This document shows positions 24,537 through 32,772 of a DNA stretch of 64,000 nucleotides, piece by piece (the first letter of the stretch is position 1; every line of letters starts with the position of its first letter). Made by a program: the position numbers and the translations under genes. Location of the stretch: the NCBI GenBank assembly GCA_963846165.1, contig CAWJUU010000008.1:1-64000 (forward strand), in the 5' to 3' direction. The notes beneath the pieces were generated by a model that searched no databases, was not told where the DNA came from, and saw only the letters and a program-made list of their open reading frames with translations. The DNA comes from WHSW01 sp963846165 (GTDB lineage: Bacteria; Actinomycetota; Thermoleophilia; Solirubrobacterales; 70-9).

Positions 24537-24975
24537 GCGCGCCGACGAAACGCGCGAGCCCGAGAAGGTGATCTCGATCGACGCCGAGTACCTGTCGGGG
24601 AAGCGCTTCCCCTACCAGGAGGACGTCTCGCTGGTCGAGGACGTCGATCTCGAGGCGGCGACCCCCGGCAAGGACCTGAACTGGCTCGAGGACGTCGAGC
24701 TGCTCGAGGAGGAGGGCACGCCCGCGGTCTTCGACCGCTACTCCAACTCCTTCCTGCGGATCTACTTCCCGATTCCCGAAGGCCGCGAGAACGAGATCGC
24801 GCGCAAGGTCCTGATCGCCCACCTGACTGCGGGCAACTCGTACGGGATCCGCCTCAAGCAGGCCCACGCCAAGTTCCCCCAGCCCGAGCTTGGCCCCTGG
24901 GTCAAGGACTCGCCGATCGTCGGCGAGGACTGGAAGCCACCCGTGCTCGAGGGCTGGGAGCCACCGGACCACTGA
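24520..24975 (+). CDS. Small acidic protein between glxD and FAD oxidoreductases, unknown
   Basis: A protein of about 151 residues (GTG 24520, overlapping glxD) or about 135 (GTG 24568, at VISIDAEYL). The middle is rich in Glu/Asp and the C-terminal half is ordered: FLRIYFPIPEGRENEIARKV, GNSYGIRLKQAHAKFP and WKPPVLEGWEPPDH. I know no family. It ends in TGATG with the next frame, so it is embedded in the operon and is likely a dedicated subunit or chaperone of the synthase or of the oxidoreductases. Confidence 0.6.
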   Translation: MRAWSERADETREPEKVISIDAEYLSGKRFPYQEDVSLVEDVDLEAATPGKDLNWLEDVELLEEEGTPAVFDRYSNSFLRIYFPIPEGRENEIARKVLIAHLTAGNSYGIRLKQAHAKFPQPELGPWVKDSPIVGEDWKPPVLEGWEPPDH

Positions 24976-24998
24976 TGCTTGAGACGCGCTGATCGAAG

Positions 24999-26279
24999 CT
25001 GCCCGACTCCGCCCGCCACCTCGTGATCGGCGCGGGCGTCCACGGGCTGTCGACGGGGTGGCATCTGGCCGAGGCGGGGGAGGAGGTGCTGGTCGTCGAC
25101 AAGACCGGCGTCGGCGCCGGCGCCTCGGGGATCGCCTGCGGGGTGGTCCGCAACAACTACTTCCAGCCCGCGATGTCGGAGCTGATGGCCGCCTGCGTCG
25201 AGATCTGGGAGTCCGATCCGGAGACGCTGCACTACCACGGCAGCGGCTACATCGCGCTTGGGCCGGCATCGCAGGAGCCCGACCTCGGCGAGGTGTTCGA
25301 GCGCCAGCAGCGGATCGGCTATGAGTCGGAGCTGCACATCGGAGAGGCGGCGGTCCGCGAGCACATGCGCGGCCTCTACGGCGACTGGCGGGCCGAGGGG
25401 CTGAGCGTCTGCCTGCACGAACACCGCGGCGGCTTCGCCTTCAACCAGGAGTCGATGCGGGGTCTGGCGAAGAAGGCGGTCGCCGCCGGCGCCCAGCTCG
25501 TCGAGGGAGTCGAGGTGACCGGGTTCGAGTACGACGACTCGGGTGCGGTGACGCGGGTCGAAACCAGCGCCGGGGCGGTCGAGGTCGAGCAGGTCGTGGT
25601 CGCGGTCGGCCCCTGGATCCCGCTGCTGTGGCGGCTGCTCGGGCTCTCGGACCGGATCGATGTCCGCCGTCCCGACGGCAGCGTCGATCGCGACCTCGCG
25701 ATGTGGACCTACTGGTACCTGCAGGAGGGTGAGGTGGTGCTGGCGCCGTCGACCCTCGACACCGACGCCGGCACCGAGGGCCCGGTCCTGCACGTCGACT
25801 CCGATCGCCCGCTCGCCGACGACGAGGGCCGGTTGGTCACCGACGAGCCCTGGGGGATCTACGTCAAGCCCGACCGGGAGTCGGTCCAGGGCGGCGCCCA
25901 GCCGCTGCCCGTCGGTCCCGATCTCGTCGTCGACCCGTATCCGACCGGCACCGTCGAGGCTGGCTTTCCCGACCTCTTCTGTGCGGCGCTATCGGCCTGC
26001 CTCGAGCGCTTCGAGGGTTGCCGGGCGCGCTATCGGCAGGTGCGCTCGGGCGGCGCCGGCGCCTTCACCGCCGACAACTTCCCGGTCTTCGACTACATGC
26101 GGCCGAACGTCTACGTCGCCGCCGACTCCAACCATGGCTACAAGATGATCGCGGTAGGCCGTGAGATCGCCCGGGTGCTCGGCGGCGAGCACTCCTCGCT
26201 CCTGCATCCGTTCCGCTTCGATCGCTTCGCCACCGGCGACCTGCACCCCGTCTCGCACAGCCCCTACCCGTGGAGCTAG
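24999..26279 (+). CDS. FAD-dependent amine oxidoreductase (DAO/SoxB type), copy 1
   Basis: An approximately 426-residue FAD oxidoreductase of the DAO family. ARHLVIGAGVHGLSTGWHL is the dinucleotide fold, followed by VLVVDKTGVGAGASGIACGVVRNNY; the C-terminal NHGYKMIAVGREIA and HPFRFDRFATGDLHP blocks are typical. Members oxidise sarcosine, dimethylglycine or N-methyl amino acids. The start is unclear: ATG 24975, coupled to the previous stop (TGATG), has an in-frame TGA at 24990, so I use CTG 24999; GTG 25023 would cut into the first strand. The next gene is a paralogue and overlaps by 10 bases. Confidence 0.8.
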   Translation: MPDSARHLVIGAGVHGLSTGWHLAEAGEEVLVVDKTGVGAGASGIACGVVRNNYFQPAMSELMAACVEIWESDPETLHYHGSGYIALGPASQEPDLGEVFERQQRIGYESELHIGEAAVREHMRGLYGDWRAEGLSVCLHEHRGGFAFNQESMRGLAKKAVAAGAQLVEGVEVTGFEYDDSGAVTRVETSAGAVEVEQVVVAVGPWIPLLWRLLGLSDRIDVRRPDGSVDRDLAMWTYWYLQEGEVVLAPSTLDTDAGTEGPVLHVDSDRPLADDEGRLVTDEPWGIYVKPDRESVQGGAQPLPVGPDLVVDPYPTGTVEAGFPDLFCAALSACLERFEGCRARYRQVRSGGAGAFTADNFPVFDYMRPNVYVAADSNHGYKMIAVGREIARVLGGEHSSLLHPFRFDRFATGDLHPVSHSPYPWS

Positions 26280-27563
26280 GCGCCGAACACGCCGAACACG
26301 TCGTCGTCGGCGGCGGGGTGCTTGGGCTCTCGGCCGCCCAGCGCCTGGCCGAGCGCGGGGGGGACGTGCTCGTGCTCGAGAAGAACCGGATCGGCGCCGG
26401 CGCCTCCGGCGCCGCCGGCGGGATCGTCCGCAACTTCTATCGCTCCGGCGAGATCACGGGGTTGGTCCGCGACTCGATCGAGATCTTCGAGGCCGAGCCC
26501 GACGCCTACGGATTCCGCCAGGTCGGCTACCTGGCGGCGGTCCCCGAGGGCCAGGTCGACGATCTGGTCGCGATCCATGCTCATCACGAGGCCGCTTCCT
26601 ATGAGTCCGAGCTCGTGGTCGGCCACGACGAGTGCCGCGAGTACCTCGCCTGGACCTGGCCCGAGTGGGATGCCGAGGTCGCCGCGCTGCTGCACGAGCG
26701 ACGCGGCGGCTGGGCCGACGCGATGCGGACCGTGCGCCGGCTCGCCGAGCGAGCGCGCGCCGCCGGCGCGCGGATCGCCGAGGGGGTGGAGGTGACCGGC
26801 TTCGAGCTCGGCGACGAGGGGGTCGAAGCGGTGCGGACGTCGAGCGGAACGATCGCCTGCGAGCGGCTGGTCGCGGCGCCGGGCCCGTGGGTGGACGCGC
26901 TGTGGCGGATGCTCGGCCGCGAGCCGGAGCTCGAGGTGGTCCACGACGGAGGGTCTGAGCGCCGGCCGTTGGTCAGCTACCTGAAGGCTCAGGAAGGTGA
27001 GTTCGAGCTTCCCGGCGCGGGGCGTCGGCGGGGCCGCGGGTCGCCCGCCGCCGGTCGTCCACCTCGACCAGGCGGGTCCGCTGCGCTCCGACCGCGACGG
27101 AAGCACGTTGGTTGCCGGGGCGTGGGGGATCTACTTCCGTGTCGGCGAGGACGGCGCCTCGATCACCGGCGGCGGCCTGCCGGTTGTGCTCGACGATCCC
27201 GACCTGGACCCTTACGGGCCCGACAACCCCGCGCACGCGGCCGAGCCCGGGTTCGCCGACTTCTTCGTCTCCGGCCTGGCGACGGCCCTGCCCAGCCTGC
27301 GCGGGCGCGCCGCCGAATGGAGGACGACGCTCGCCGGCGGGATCGTCACCCACACCCCCGACAACTACCCGATCTGCGACTGGGTGGCGCCGAACGCCTA
27401 CGCGATCGTCGACGCAGGCCACGGTTTCAAGATGCTCGCCCTCGGCCGGCTCGCCGCCGACGACGTCCTCGATGGCGAGCCGCGCCTCGATCCCTTCCGC
27501 CTCTCGCGCTTCGCCACCGGCGCGCTGCACCCGGCCTCGCAGAGCCCGTACCCCTGGACCTGA
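26270..27563 (+). CDS. FAD-dependent amine oxidoreductase (DAO/SoxB type), copy 2 (one frameshift)
   Basis: Starting at GTG 26270, this protein is a paralogue of the preceding one: HVVVGGGVLGLSAAQRLAERGG, NRIGAGASGAAGGIVRNFY, then after a one-base insertion near 27022 the C-terminal half GTVAGAWGIYF-like region, CDWVAPNAYAIVDAGHGFKMLALGR and FATGALHPASQSPYPW. Repaired it has 430 residues. The tandem pair suggests either a two-subunit oxidoreductase or two N-methyl amine substrates (for example N-methylglutamate and sarcosine). It is the last gene of the forward block; a convergent transporter gene follows. Confidence 0.78.
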
Positions 27564-27588
27564 CCCCACATTCGTGACGACTGAACAC

Positions 27589-27612
27589 TTTTAGTCCCTA
27601 TAGGGGGTAAAA
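27589..27612. repeat. 24-base imperfect palindrome between convergent genes
   Basis: A perfect core CCCTATAGGG (27596-27605) sits within TTTTA...TAAAA, so the whole 24 bases are nearly self-complementary. It lies in the 66-base gap between the DAO copy 2 stop and the EamA stop. A terminator is the obvious role from position, but neither strand shows a T-run after the stem. Confidence 0.45.
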
Positions 27613-27629
27613 CTGCGCAATCGTCGCGG

Positions 27630-28475
27630 TCAGCCGGCGGCGATTAGGACGACGCCCGTGAGGGCGAGGGTGACGCCGAGGGCCTGGGCGGGCGCGAGGC
27701 GCTCGCGAAGAATGGCGCGGGCAAGCAGCACGGTGCCGACCGGATAGAGCGCCGCGAGCACGGCGACCACGCTCAGCAGCCCGGTCTCCGCCCCGAGCGT
27801 GAAGCAGGCGTTGGCGGCGACGTCGAGGAGGCCGATCAGGGCGAGCGCCGGCAGGTCGGCCCGCCGCCCTCCCAGTCGCGGTCGCAGCAAGAGCAGCGCG
27901 GCGACGAGCAGCACGCCGGCGCTCGTCCGGGCCGCGAGCAGGGCCCAGAACGGCTCCGCGTCGTCGACCGCGGCGTCCATGCCGATGAAGAAGCCGCCGA
28001 ACCCGAGCGCCGCGACGCCCGCGAGCGTCAGCGCCTCGCGCGACGGCGCTGCCGTGCGGGCGGCCGCCGGCTGGCTGGTGGCGAGGATCACACCGGCGAA
28101 GGCCGCCGCGATTCCGGCCGCCTGAAGGGCGCCCGGGCGCTCGCCCGTGGCGACGCCGACGATCACCGGCAACGCCGCCGCGCCGGCCGCCGAGATCGGC
28201 GAGATGACGCTCATCGTGCCGATCGCAAGCCCGCGGTAGAGCGCCGCGATCGCGGCGAGCTGGCAGGCGCCCGCGATCACCGCCGGCACCACGTCGCCGG
28301 CCGTCGGGGCCTCGAGGCTCGCGAGGACCACGACCGCCGCGATCGCCGCCAGGCCGCTGAGCTGGCTGACCGCGAGCACGAGCGCGAGCGTCAGCCGGCG
28401 GGTGCGCACGCCTCCGAGGAAGTCGGCGAACCCCCAGCAAAGCGCGGCGCCGACTCCGAGAACCGCCGCGACCAT
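27630..28475 (-). CDS. EamA family transporter (drug/metabolite exporter)
   Basis: A 281-residue protein with ten hydrophobic segments arranged as two repeats of five, each ending in an EamA signature (SPISAAGAAALPVIVG and LYPVGTVLLARAILRERLAP). Such proteins move amino acids, nucleosides or amines. It is the last gene of the minus-strand sox-fhs-fchA operon, 9 bases after the cyclohydrolase; export or uptake of a pathway amine or glutamate derivative is possible. Confidence 0.85.
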   Translation of the reverse strand: MVAAVLGVGAALCWGFADFLGGVRTRRLTLALVLAVSQLSGLAAIAAVVVLASLEAPTAGDVVPAVIAGACQLAAIAALYRGLAIGTMSVISPISAAGAAALPVIVGVATGERPGALQAAGIAAAFAGVILATSQPAAARTAAPSREALTLAGVAALGFGGFFIGMDAAVDDAEPFWALLAARTSAGVLLVAALLLLRPRLGGRRADLPALALIGLLDVAANACFTLGAETGLLSVVAVLAALYPVGTVLLARAILRERLAPAQALGVTLALTGVVLIAAG

Positions 28476-28484
28476 CGCTCGCCC

Positions 28485-29075
28485 TCAGTGTGGAGCCGGG
28501 CCCGTCGCGCGGCTTGCGCGTTCGGCCCGGTCGGCGGCGGTTTGGGCGCGGGCGGGACGCGGGTCGTCGGCCTGGGCGGCGAGGTTGGTGGCGACCAGGC
28601 ACGCGGCGCCGCGGCTGGCGGCGGCGGCCAGTTCGGCGGCGACGACCGCGTCGGCGCGGAAGGCCCAGGTACCCGCGCGGGCGATCTCCGCCGCCGCCTC
28701 GGCGACATCGGCCGCGAACTGGGCGATCGCCAGCGGGGGTTCGCTGGCGCGGGCCAGCGCGCGGGCCCGGCTTGCCGCGTCGCGGGCGTCGATCACCGCG
28801 GCGTAGGCGTCGACGTCTTCGTCCGCGGTGGTCAGCAGCAGCTCGCGAATCTCGCCGGCCCGGGCGCCGAGCGCACGCAGCCCCGCCTCGGGCGTGGCCG
28901 CGACGCCCGGGCCCTCGGCCGCGACTCGATCGGCCGCCAATCCGGCGGTCAGCTCGACGAGTGCCGCTGCGGCGGCGGCGGCGAACGCGGACGCGACCCC
29001 GGCGGCCGGCGGGCGGCTTCGCGAGGCGAGCGCGGCGAGCGCCTCCCGCACCTGGTTGTCTGCAAGTCCGGCCAT
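28485..29075 (-). CDS. fchA: Methenyl-THF cyclohydrolase / cyclodeaminase-like protein (FchA)
   Basis: A 196-residue, Ala-rich helical protein of the formiminotransferase-cyclodeaminase C-terminal family: AGVASAFAAAAAAALVELTAGL at the start, LLTTADEDVDAYAAVI in the middle and VAAELAAAASRGAACLVATNL near the end. As a stand-alone gene beside formyl-THF ligase it is expected to be 5,10-methenyl-THF cyclohydrolase, giving 10-formyl-THF. It follows fhs by 29 bases. Identity is weaker than for fhs because the sequence is of low complexity. Confidence 0.75.
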   Translation of the reverse strand: MAGLADNQVREALAALASRSRPPAAGVASAFAAAAAAALVELTAGLAADRVAAEGPGVAATPEAGLRALGARAGEIRELLLTTADEDVDAYAAVIDARDAASRARALARASEPPLAIAQFAADVAEAAAEIARAGTWAFRADAVVAAELAAAASRGAACLVATNLAAQADDPRPARAQTAADRAERASRATGPAPH

Positions 29076-29104
29076 CGTCTCGGTGTACCCGCAGACGGCT
29101 GGGT

Positions 29105-30778
29105 CTAGAACAGGCCGACCGTCCGCCCCTCGGCGTCGATGTCGACCTCGAAGGCAGCGGGCTTGGTGCCCAACCCGGGCATCTGCTGGATCGCTCCGCA
29201 GAGCGGCACCAGCCAGCCGGCGCCGGTGTAGGCGCGGACGTCGCGCACCGGGAGCTGGAAGTCGGTCGGAGCGCCGAGCAGCTCCGGATCCGCCGAGAGT
29301 GAGAGCGGTGTCTTCGCCATGCAGACCGGCAGTTCGGCGAGACCCTGCTCGGTGAACTGCTCAATCTTCTTCTCGGCCTCGAGGTAGTAGACGACCTCGT
29401 TGGCGCCGTAGACCCGCTCGGCGATCGTCTCGATCTTCGCCTTCGTCGACTCCCCGCTGTCGTAGAGGAACCGGAACTCGCTCGGCTGATCGGCGGCCGC
29501 GACCACGGCCTCGGCGAGGTCGGCGACCCCCTTGCCGCCCTGGGCGAACCCGTCGCTGACCGCCGCGGCGAAGGCGCCGCCCTCGGTCGCCAGCCGCGTC
29601 ACCAGCTCGACCTCCTCGTCGGTGTCCTCGGGCCGGCGGTTGACCGCGACCACGGCCGGGACCCCGAACTCACGCACGATGCCGAGGTGGCGATGGAGGT
29701 TGGCGATCCCGGACTCGAGCGCATCGAGCTCGCTCTTGCCGTTGGTGGCGGCGTCGGCGACGCCGCCGTGGTGCTTGAGCGCGCGCACGGTGGCGACCAG
29801 CACGATCGCGCTCGGCGTGATCCCGCCGGCGCGGCAGACGATGTCGATGAACTTCTCCATCCCCATGTCGGAGCCGAACCCGGACTCGGTGACGACGTAC
29901 TCGCCGAGCTTCAGCCCGAGCAGGTCGGCGATCAGCGACGAGTTGCCGTGGGCGATGTTCGCGAACGGCCCCGCATGCATAAGGCAGGGCTGGCCCTCGA
30001 GCGTCTGGATCAGGTTCGGCTTGATCGCGTCCTTGAGCAGGACCGTCATCGCCCCCGCCGCGTCGAGGTCGTCGGCGGTCACCGGGTCGCCGGCGCGCGT
30101 GTAGGCGACGGTGATCTGCCCCATGCGGGCGCGCAGGTCCTGGAGATCGCGGGCGACCGCCAGGATCGCCATCACCTCCGAGGCGGCGGTGATGTCAAAC
30201 CCGGTTTCGCGCGGGTAGCCGTTGGCGGGCCCGCCGAGGCCGAGGGCGACCTGGCGCAGCGCCCGGTCGTTCATGTCGACGGCGCGCTTCCAGGTCACCC
30301 GCAGGGCGTCGATGTGATGCGGGTTGCCATGCAGGATCGAGGCGTCGAGCATCGCGGCGAGCAGGTTGTTCGCGGCGCCGATCGCGTGGATGTCGCCGGT
30401 GAAGTGGAGGTTGAGGTCCTCCATCGGGACGACCTGGGCGAACCCGCCGCCGGCGGCGCCGCCCTTCATCCCGAAGACCGGGCCCAGCGAGGGCTCGCGC
30501 AGGCAGAGGATCGGGCTCTTGCCGATGTAGCCCATGCCCTCGGTGAGCGCGACCGAGGTCGTCGTCTTGCCCTCACCCGCCTTGGTCGGGGTCATCCCGG
30601 CGACGCAGATCAGCTTCCCGTCGGGCCGGTCGGCGAGCCGGTCGATCGCGTCGAGCGACAGCTTCGCCTTGTAGCGGCCGTAGGGCTCGATCTCCTCCGG
30701 CTCGAGGCCGAGTCTCGAGCCGATCTCGTCGATCGGTTGGAGTTCCGCTTCCTGGGCGATCTCCAGGCTGCTCTTCAT
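29105..30778 (-). CDS. fhs: Formate-tetrahydrofolate ligase
   Basis: A 557-residue protein matching formyl-THF synthetase throughout: the ATP loop TPTKAGEGKTTTSVALTEG, LREPSLGPVFGMKGGAAGGG, NLHFTGDIHAI, ESGFGSDMGMEKF and AVNRRPEDTDEE. Run towards formate, it makes ATP from 10-formyl-THF. ATG 30778 is chosen because family homology starts at ALEIAQEA-like residues right after it. It sits 25 bases behind soxB. Together with the cyclohydrolase and formate dehydrogenase (40.5 kb) it gives a THF-linked route from methylene-THF to CO2; the methylene-THF dehydrogenase (FolD/MtdA) is not in the window. Confidence 0.95.
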   Translation of the reverse strand: MKSSLEIAQEAELQPIDEIGSRLGLEPEEIEPYGRYKAKLSLDAIDRLADRPDGKLICVAGMTPTKAGEGKTTTSVALTEGMGYIGKSPILCLREPSLGPVFGMKGGAAGGGFAQVVPMEDLNLHFTGDIHAIGAANNLLAAMLDASILHGNPHHIDALRVTWKRAVDMNDRALRQVALGLGGPANGYPRETGFDITAASEVMAILAVARDLQDLRARMGQITVAYTRAGDPVTADDLDAAGAMTVLLKDAIKPNLIQTLEGQPCLMHAGPFANIAHGNSSLIADLLGLKLGEYVVTESGFGSDMGMEKFIDIVCRAGGITPSAIVLVATVRALKHHGGVADAATNGKSELDALESGIANLHRHLGIVREFGVPAVVAVNRRPEDTDEEVELVTRLATEGGAFAAAVSDGFAQGGKGVADLAEAVVAAADQPSEFRFLYDSGESTKAKIETIAERVYGANEVVYYLEAEKKIEQFTEQGLAELPVCMAKTPLSLSADPELLGAPTDFQLPVRDVRAYTGAGWLVPLCGAIQQMPGLGTKPAAFEVDIDAEGRTVGLF

Positions 30779-30803
30779 CTGCTTTGGCTCCCTCGTTGGT
30801 TGT

Positions 30804-32021
30804 TCAATGTGAGACGGCGGCCGCGCCAAGCTCGGAAACCAAGCGGTCGCGGTAGAAGCGGTCTAGTGCGAACGGCTCGATCAGCTCGGGTGTGGCGCCG
30901 GTGGCGACGAGCTCGGCGATCGTCCGGCCGACGATCGGCGCCGCCTTGAAGCCGTAAGTGCCCCAGCCGGCGCTGAGCAGGAACCCCTCGACCTCGGTCT
31001 TGCCGAGGATCGGGCTGAAGTCGGGGCTGATATCGCAGAGGCCGGCCCAGCTGCGGAGCACCCGCGCGCGCTCGAGCTGCGGGAAGAGCTCGAGCGTGTG
31101 GCGCGAGGACTCCTGGATGAAGTTGAGCGTGCCCTGTTGGCGATAGGTCGTCCAGGGCTCGATCTCGGCTCCGATCAGGAACTCGCCCCGGTCGGTCTGG
31201 GAGATGTAGACGTGCATCTGCGAGGAGACGATGACGACATCGAGCAGCGGCTTCAGCGGCTCGGTCACGAAGGCCTGCAAGATGTGGGTAGTGATCGGGA
31301 GCTCGACTCCCGCCATCGCCGCGACGGTCGAGCTCCAGCCCGCCGTCGCGCTGATCACGGTGCCCGCACCGACCCGGCGGCCGTCGCGTAGGGTGACTCC
31401 GGTTGCGCGTCCGTTGGAGCGCTCGATCTCGGCCACCTCGCTGTACGGATGGATCTCGGCGCCGCCTGCGTCGGCGGCGCGCGCCAGCCCCCAGACGACG
31501 GCGTCGTGGCGGATGATCCCGCCGGGCGGGTGATAAAGCGCGCCCATCACCGGGTGCACCGCGTCGGGCGAGAGCGAGATCGCCGGAGCAAGGCGGGCGA
31601 TCTCCTCGGGCCCGATGACGCTCGAGTCGATCCCGGCGAGGCGGTTGACCTCGGCCCGCTCGTTCATCACGAACATGGCCCGGTCGGTGTGCGCGAGCGT
31701 CAGGTGGCCCAGCTGCGAGAACAGCAGGTTGAAGTTGAGCTCGGCCCCGAGGCGCTCGTACAGCTTCACCGAGGCGTCGTAGAAGCGAGCCCCTTCGATC
31801 GTCTTGTAGTTGGAGCGCAGGATCGTCGTGTTGCGTCCCGCGGCGCCCGATCCGATGTAGCTCTGCTCGAGCACGCAGACGTCGGTGATCTGGTGGTCGC
31901 GGGCGAGGTAATAGGCGATCGCCAGACCGTGCGAGCCGCCACCGACGATGACGACGTCGTAGTGGTCGCGCAGCTCGCCCGGCGGCCGCCACATGCGGCG
32001 CTTGCGAAACAGGTCAAGCAC
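30804..32021 (-). CDS. soxB: Sarcosine oxidase-like beta subunit (possible N-methylglutamate dehydrogenase MgdA)
   Basis: A 405-residue flavoprotein starting at GTG 32021, 8 bases overlapping soxG. YDVVIVGGGSHGLAIAYYLA and CVLEQSYIGSGAAGRNTTI bind FAD; SQTDRGEFLIGAEIE, SWAGLCDISPDFSPILG and GWGTYGFKAAPIVG are typical of heterotetrameric sarcosine oxidase beta. It oxidises the N-methyl group of an amino acid. N-methylglutamate dehydrogenase uses homologous subunits, and gmaS-mgsABC lie just across the divergent promoter region, so N-methylglutamate is the more likely substrate here; sequence alone cannot decide. Confidence 0.85.
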   Translation of the reverse strand: MLDLFRKRRMWRPPGELRDHYDVVIVGGGSHGLAIAYYLARDHQITDVCVLEQSYIGSGAAGRNTTILRSNYKTIEGARFYDASVKLYERLGAELNFNLLFSQLGHLTLAHTDRAMFVMNERAEVNRLAGIDSSVIGPEEIARLAPAISLSPDAVHPVMGALYHPPGGIIRHDAVVWGLARAADAGGAEIHPYSEVAEIERSNGRATGVTLRDGRRVGAGTVISATAGWSSTVAAMAGVELPITTHILQAFVTEPLKPLLDVVIVSSQMHVYISQTDRGEFLIGAEIEPWTTYRQQGTLNFIQESSRHTLELFPQLERARVLRSWAGLCDISPDFSPILGKTEVEGFLLSAGWGTYGFKAAPIVGRTIAELVATGATPELIEPFALDRFYRDRLVSELGAAAVSH

Positions 32022-32772
32022 CGGCCACCACCCGTTCGCCGCTCGTCGCTCGCAGGGCCTGATCACCGACCGCGCGCCCGCCGAGATGCCGCGCCGCATC
32101 GACGAACACCGACCAGGTGTAGTACGCGTAACCGGCGCCGAACAGGTGCAGGAAGCGGTCGCCGCGCTCGCGCAACACCATGCCCGGCGTGCGCGCCACC
32201 GAAACCGGCGCAAAGGCGCCTGGGGCGAAGCGGTCGGGGCGCAGGTCGAGCGCGGTCGTGCGGGCGAAGGCCTCGCGCGCGAGCGGTCCGACGACCGCGT
32301 TCGAGCCGTAGGCACAAGTGAGCTCGGCGACCGACGCGAACGGTGCCCCTGCGTCGGCGGCCGCAGCCTCGAGCTCGTCCCGCAGGCGTGCGGTCTCCTC
32401 GGGAGGAGTGACGACCAACACCCGCCCGGCGGTCAGCGGGCACCACCAGACCTCGTCGTCCAGCACCGCCTGGCCGAGCTCGAGCGCCGCCCCGCCGGCG
32501 AGGCTGGAGACGATCGAGGCGACGACCTCTGGCTTGCCTTGGAGCTCGAGCTTGCCGAGGAAGGAGCGATCGGCGACCCCGACCGCGGTCCGGCAGGCGG
32601 CGGTCTCCTTCGCCACGGCGCCGTAGCCGGCTACCACCCTCCAGCCCGCGCGCTGGTCGAACTCCGCCCCGTCGCTGCGGTGAGCCCACTCGATCGGGCT
32701 GCGCGCCAGCGGCCCGACCTCGCCGGCAGCGGTCGCCGCGTCGGCGGCGAGGAACTCGAGTGTCTGACTCAT
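32014..32772 (-). CDS. soxG: Sarcosine oxidase-like gamma subunit
   Basis: A 252-residue protein of the SoxG family: SPIEWAHRSDGAEF near the N-terminus, a GcvT-like middle (VADRSFLGKLELQG) and a C-terminal DLRPDRFAPGAFAPVSVARTPGMVL block. Its ATG overlaps the soxA stop (ATGA). The subunit completes the four-part complex (D-A-G-B order). MgdD is the equivalent in N-methylglutamate dehydrogenase. Confidence 0.8.
   Translation of the reverse strand: MSQTLEFLAADAATAAGEVGPLARSPIEWAHRSDGAEFDQRAGWRVVAGYGAVAKETAACRTAVGVADRSFLGKLELQGKPEVVASIVSSLAGGAALELGQAVLDDEVWWCPLTAGRVLVVTPPEETARLRDELEAAAADAGAPFASVAELTCAYGSNAVVGPLAREAFARTTALDLRPDRFAPGAFAPVSVARTPGMVLRERGDRFLHLFGAGYAYYTWSVFVDAARHLGGRAVGDQALRATSGERVVAGA

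Noticed and set aside
24990..24992. Selenocysteine codon in the first DAO gene
   Set aside because: The TGA is at codon 6 before any domain, no SECIS-like element or sel genes were seen, and a start after it explains the protein.
27589..27612. Intrinsic terminator at the CCCTATAGGG palindrome
   Set aside because: No T-run follows the stem on either strand, so only a palindrome is reported.
31440..31770. Half-sites CTGTAC and GTACAG inside soxB and at 53.4 kb
   Set aside because: Single half-sites within coding sequence without the partner arm.
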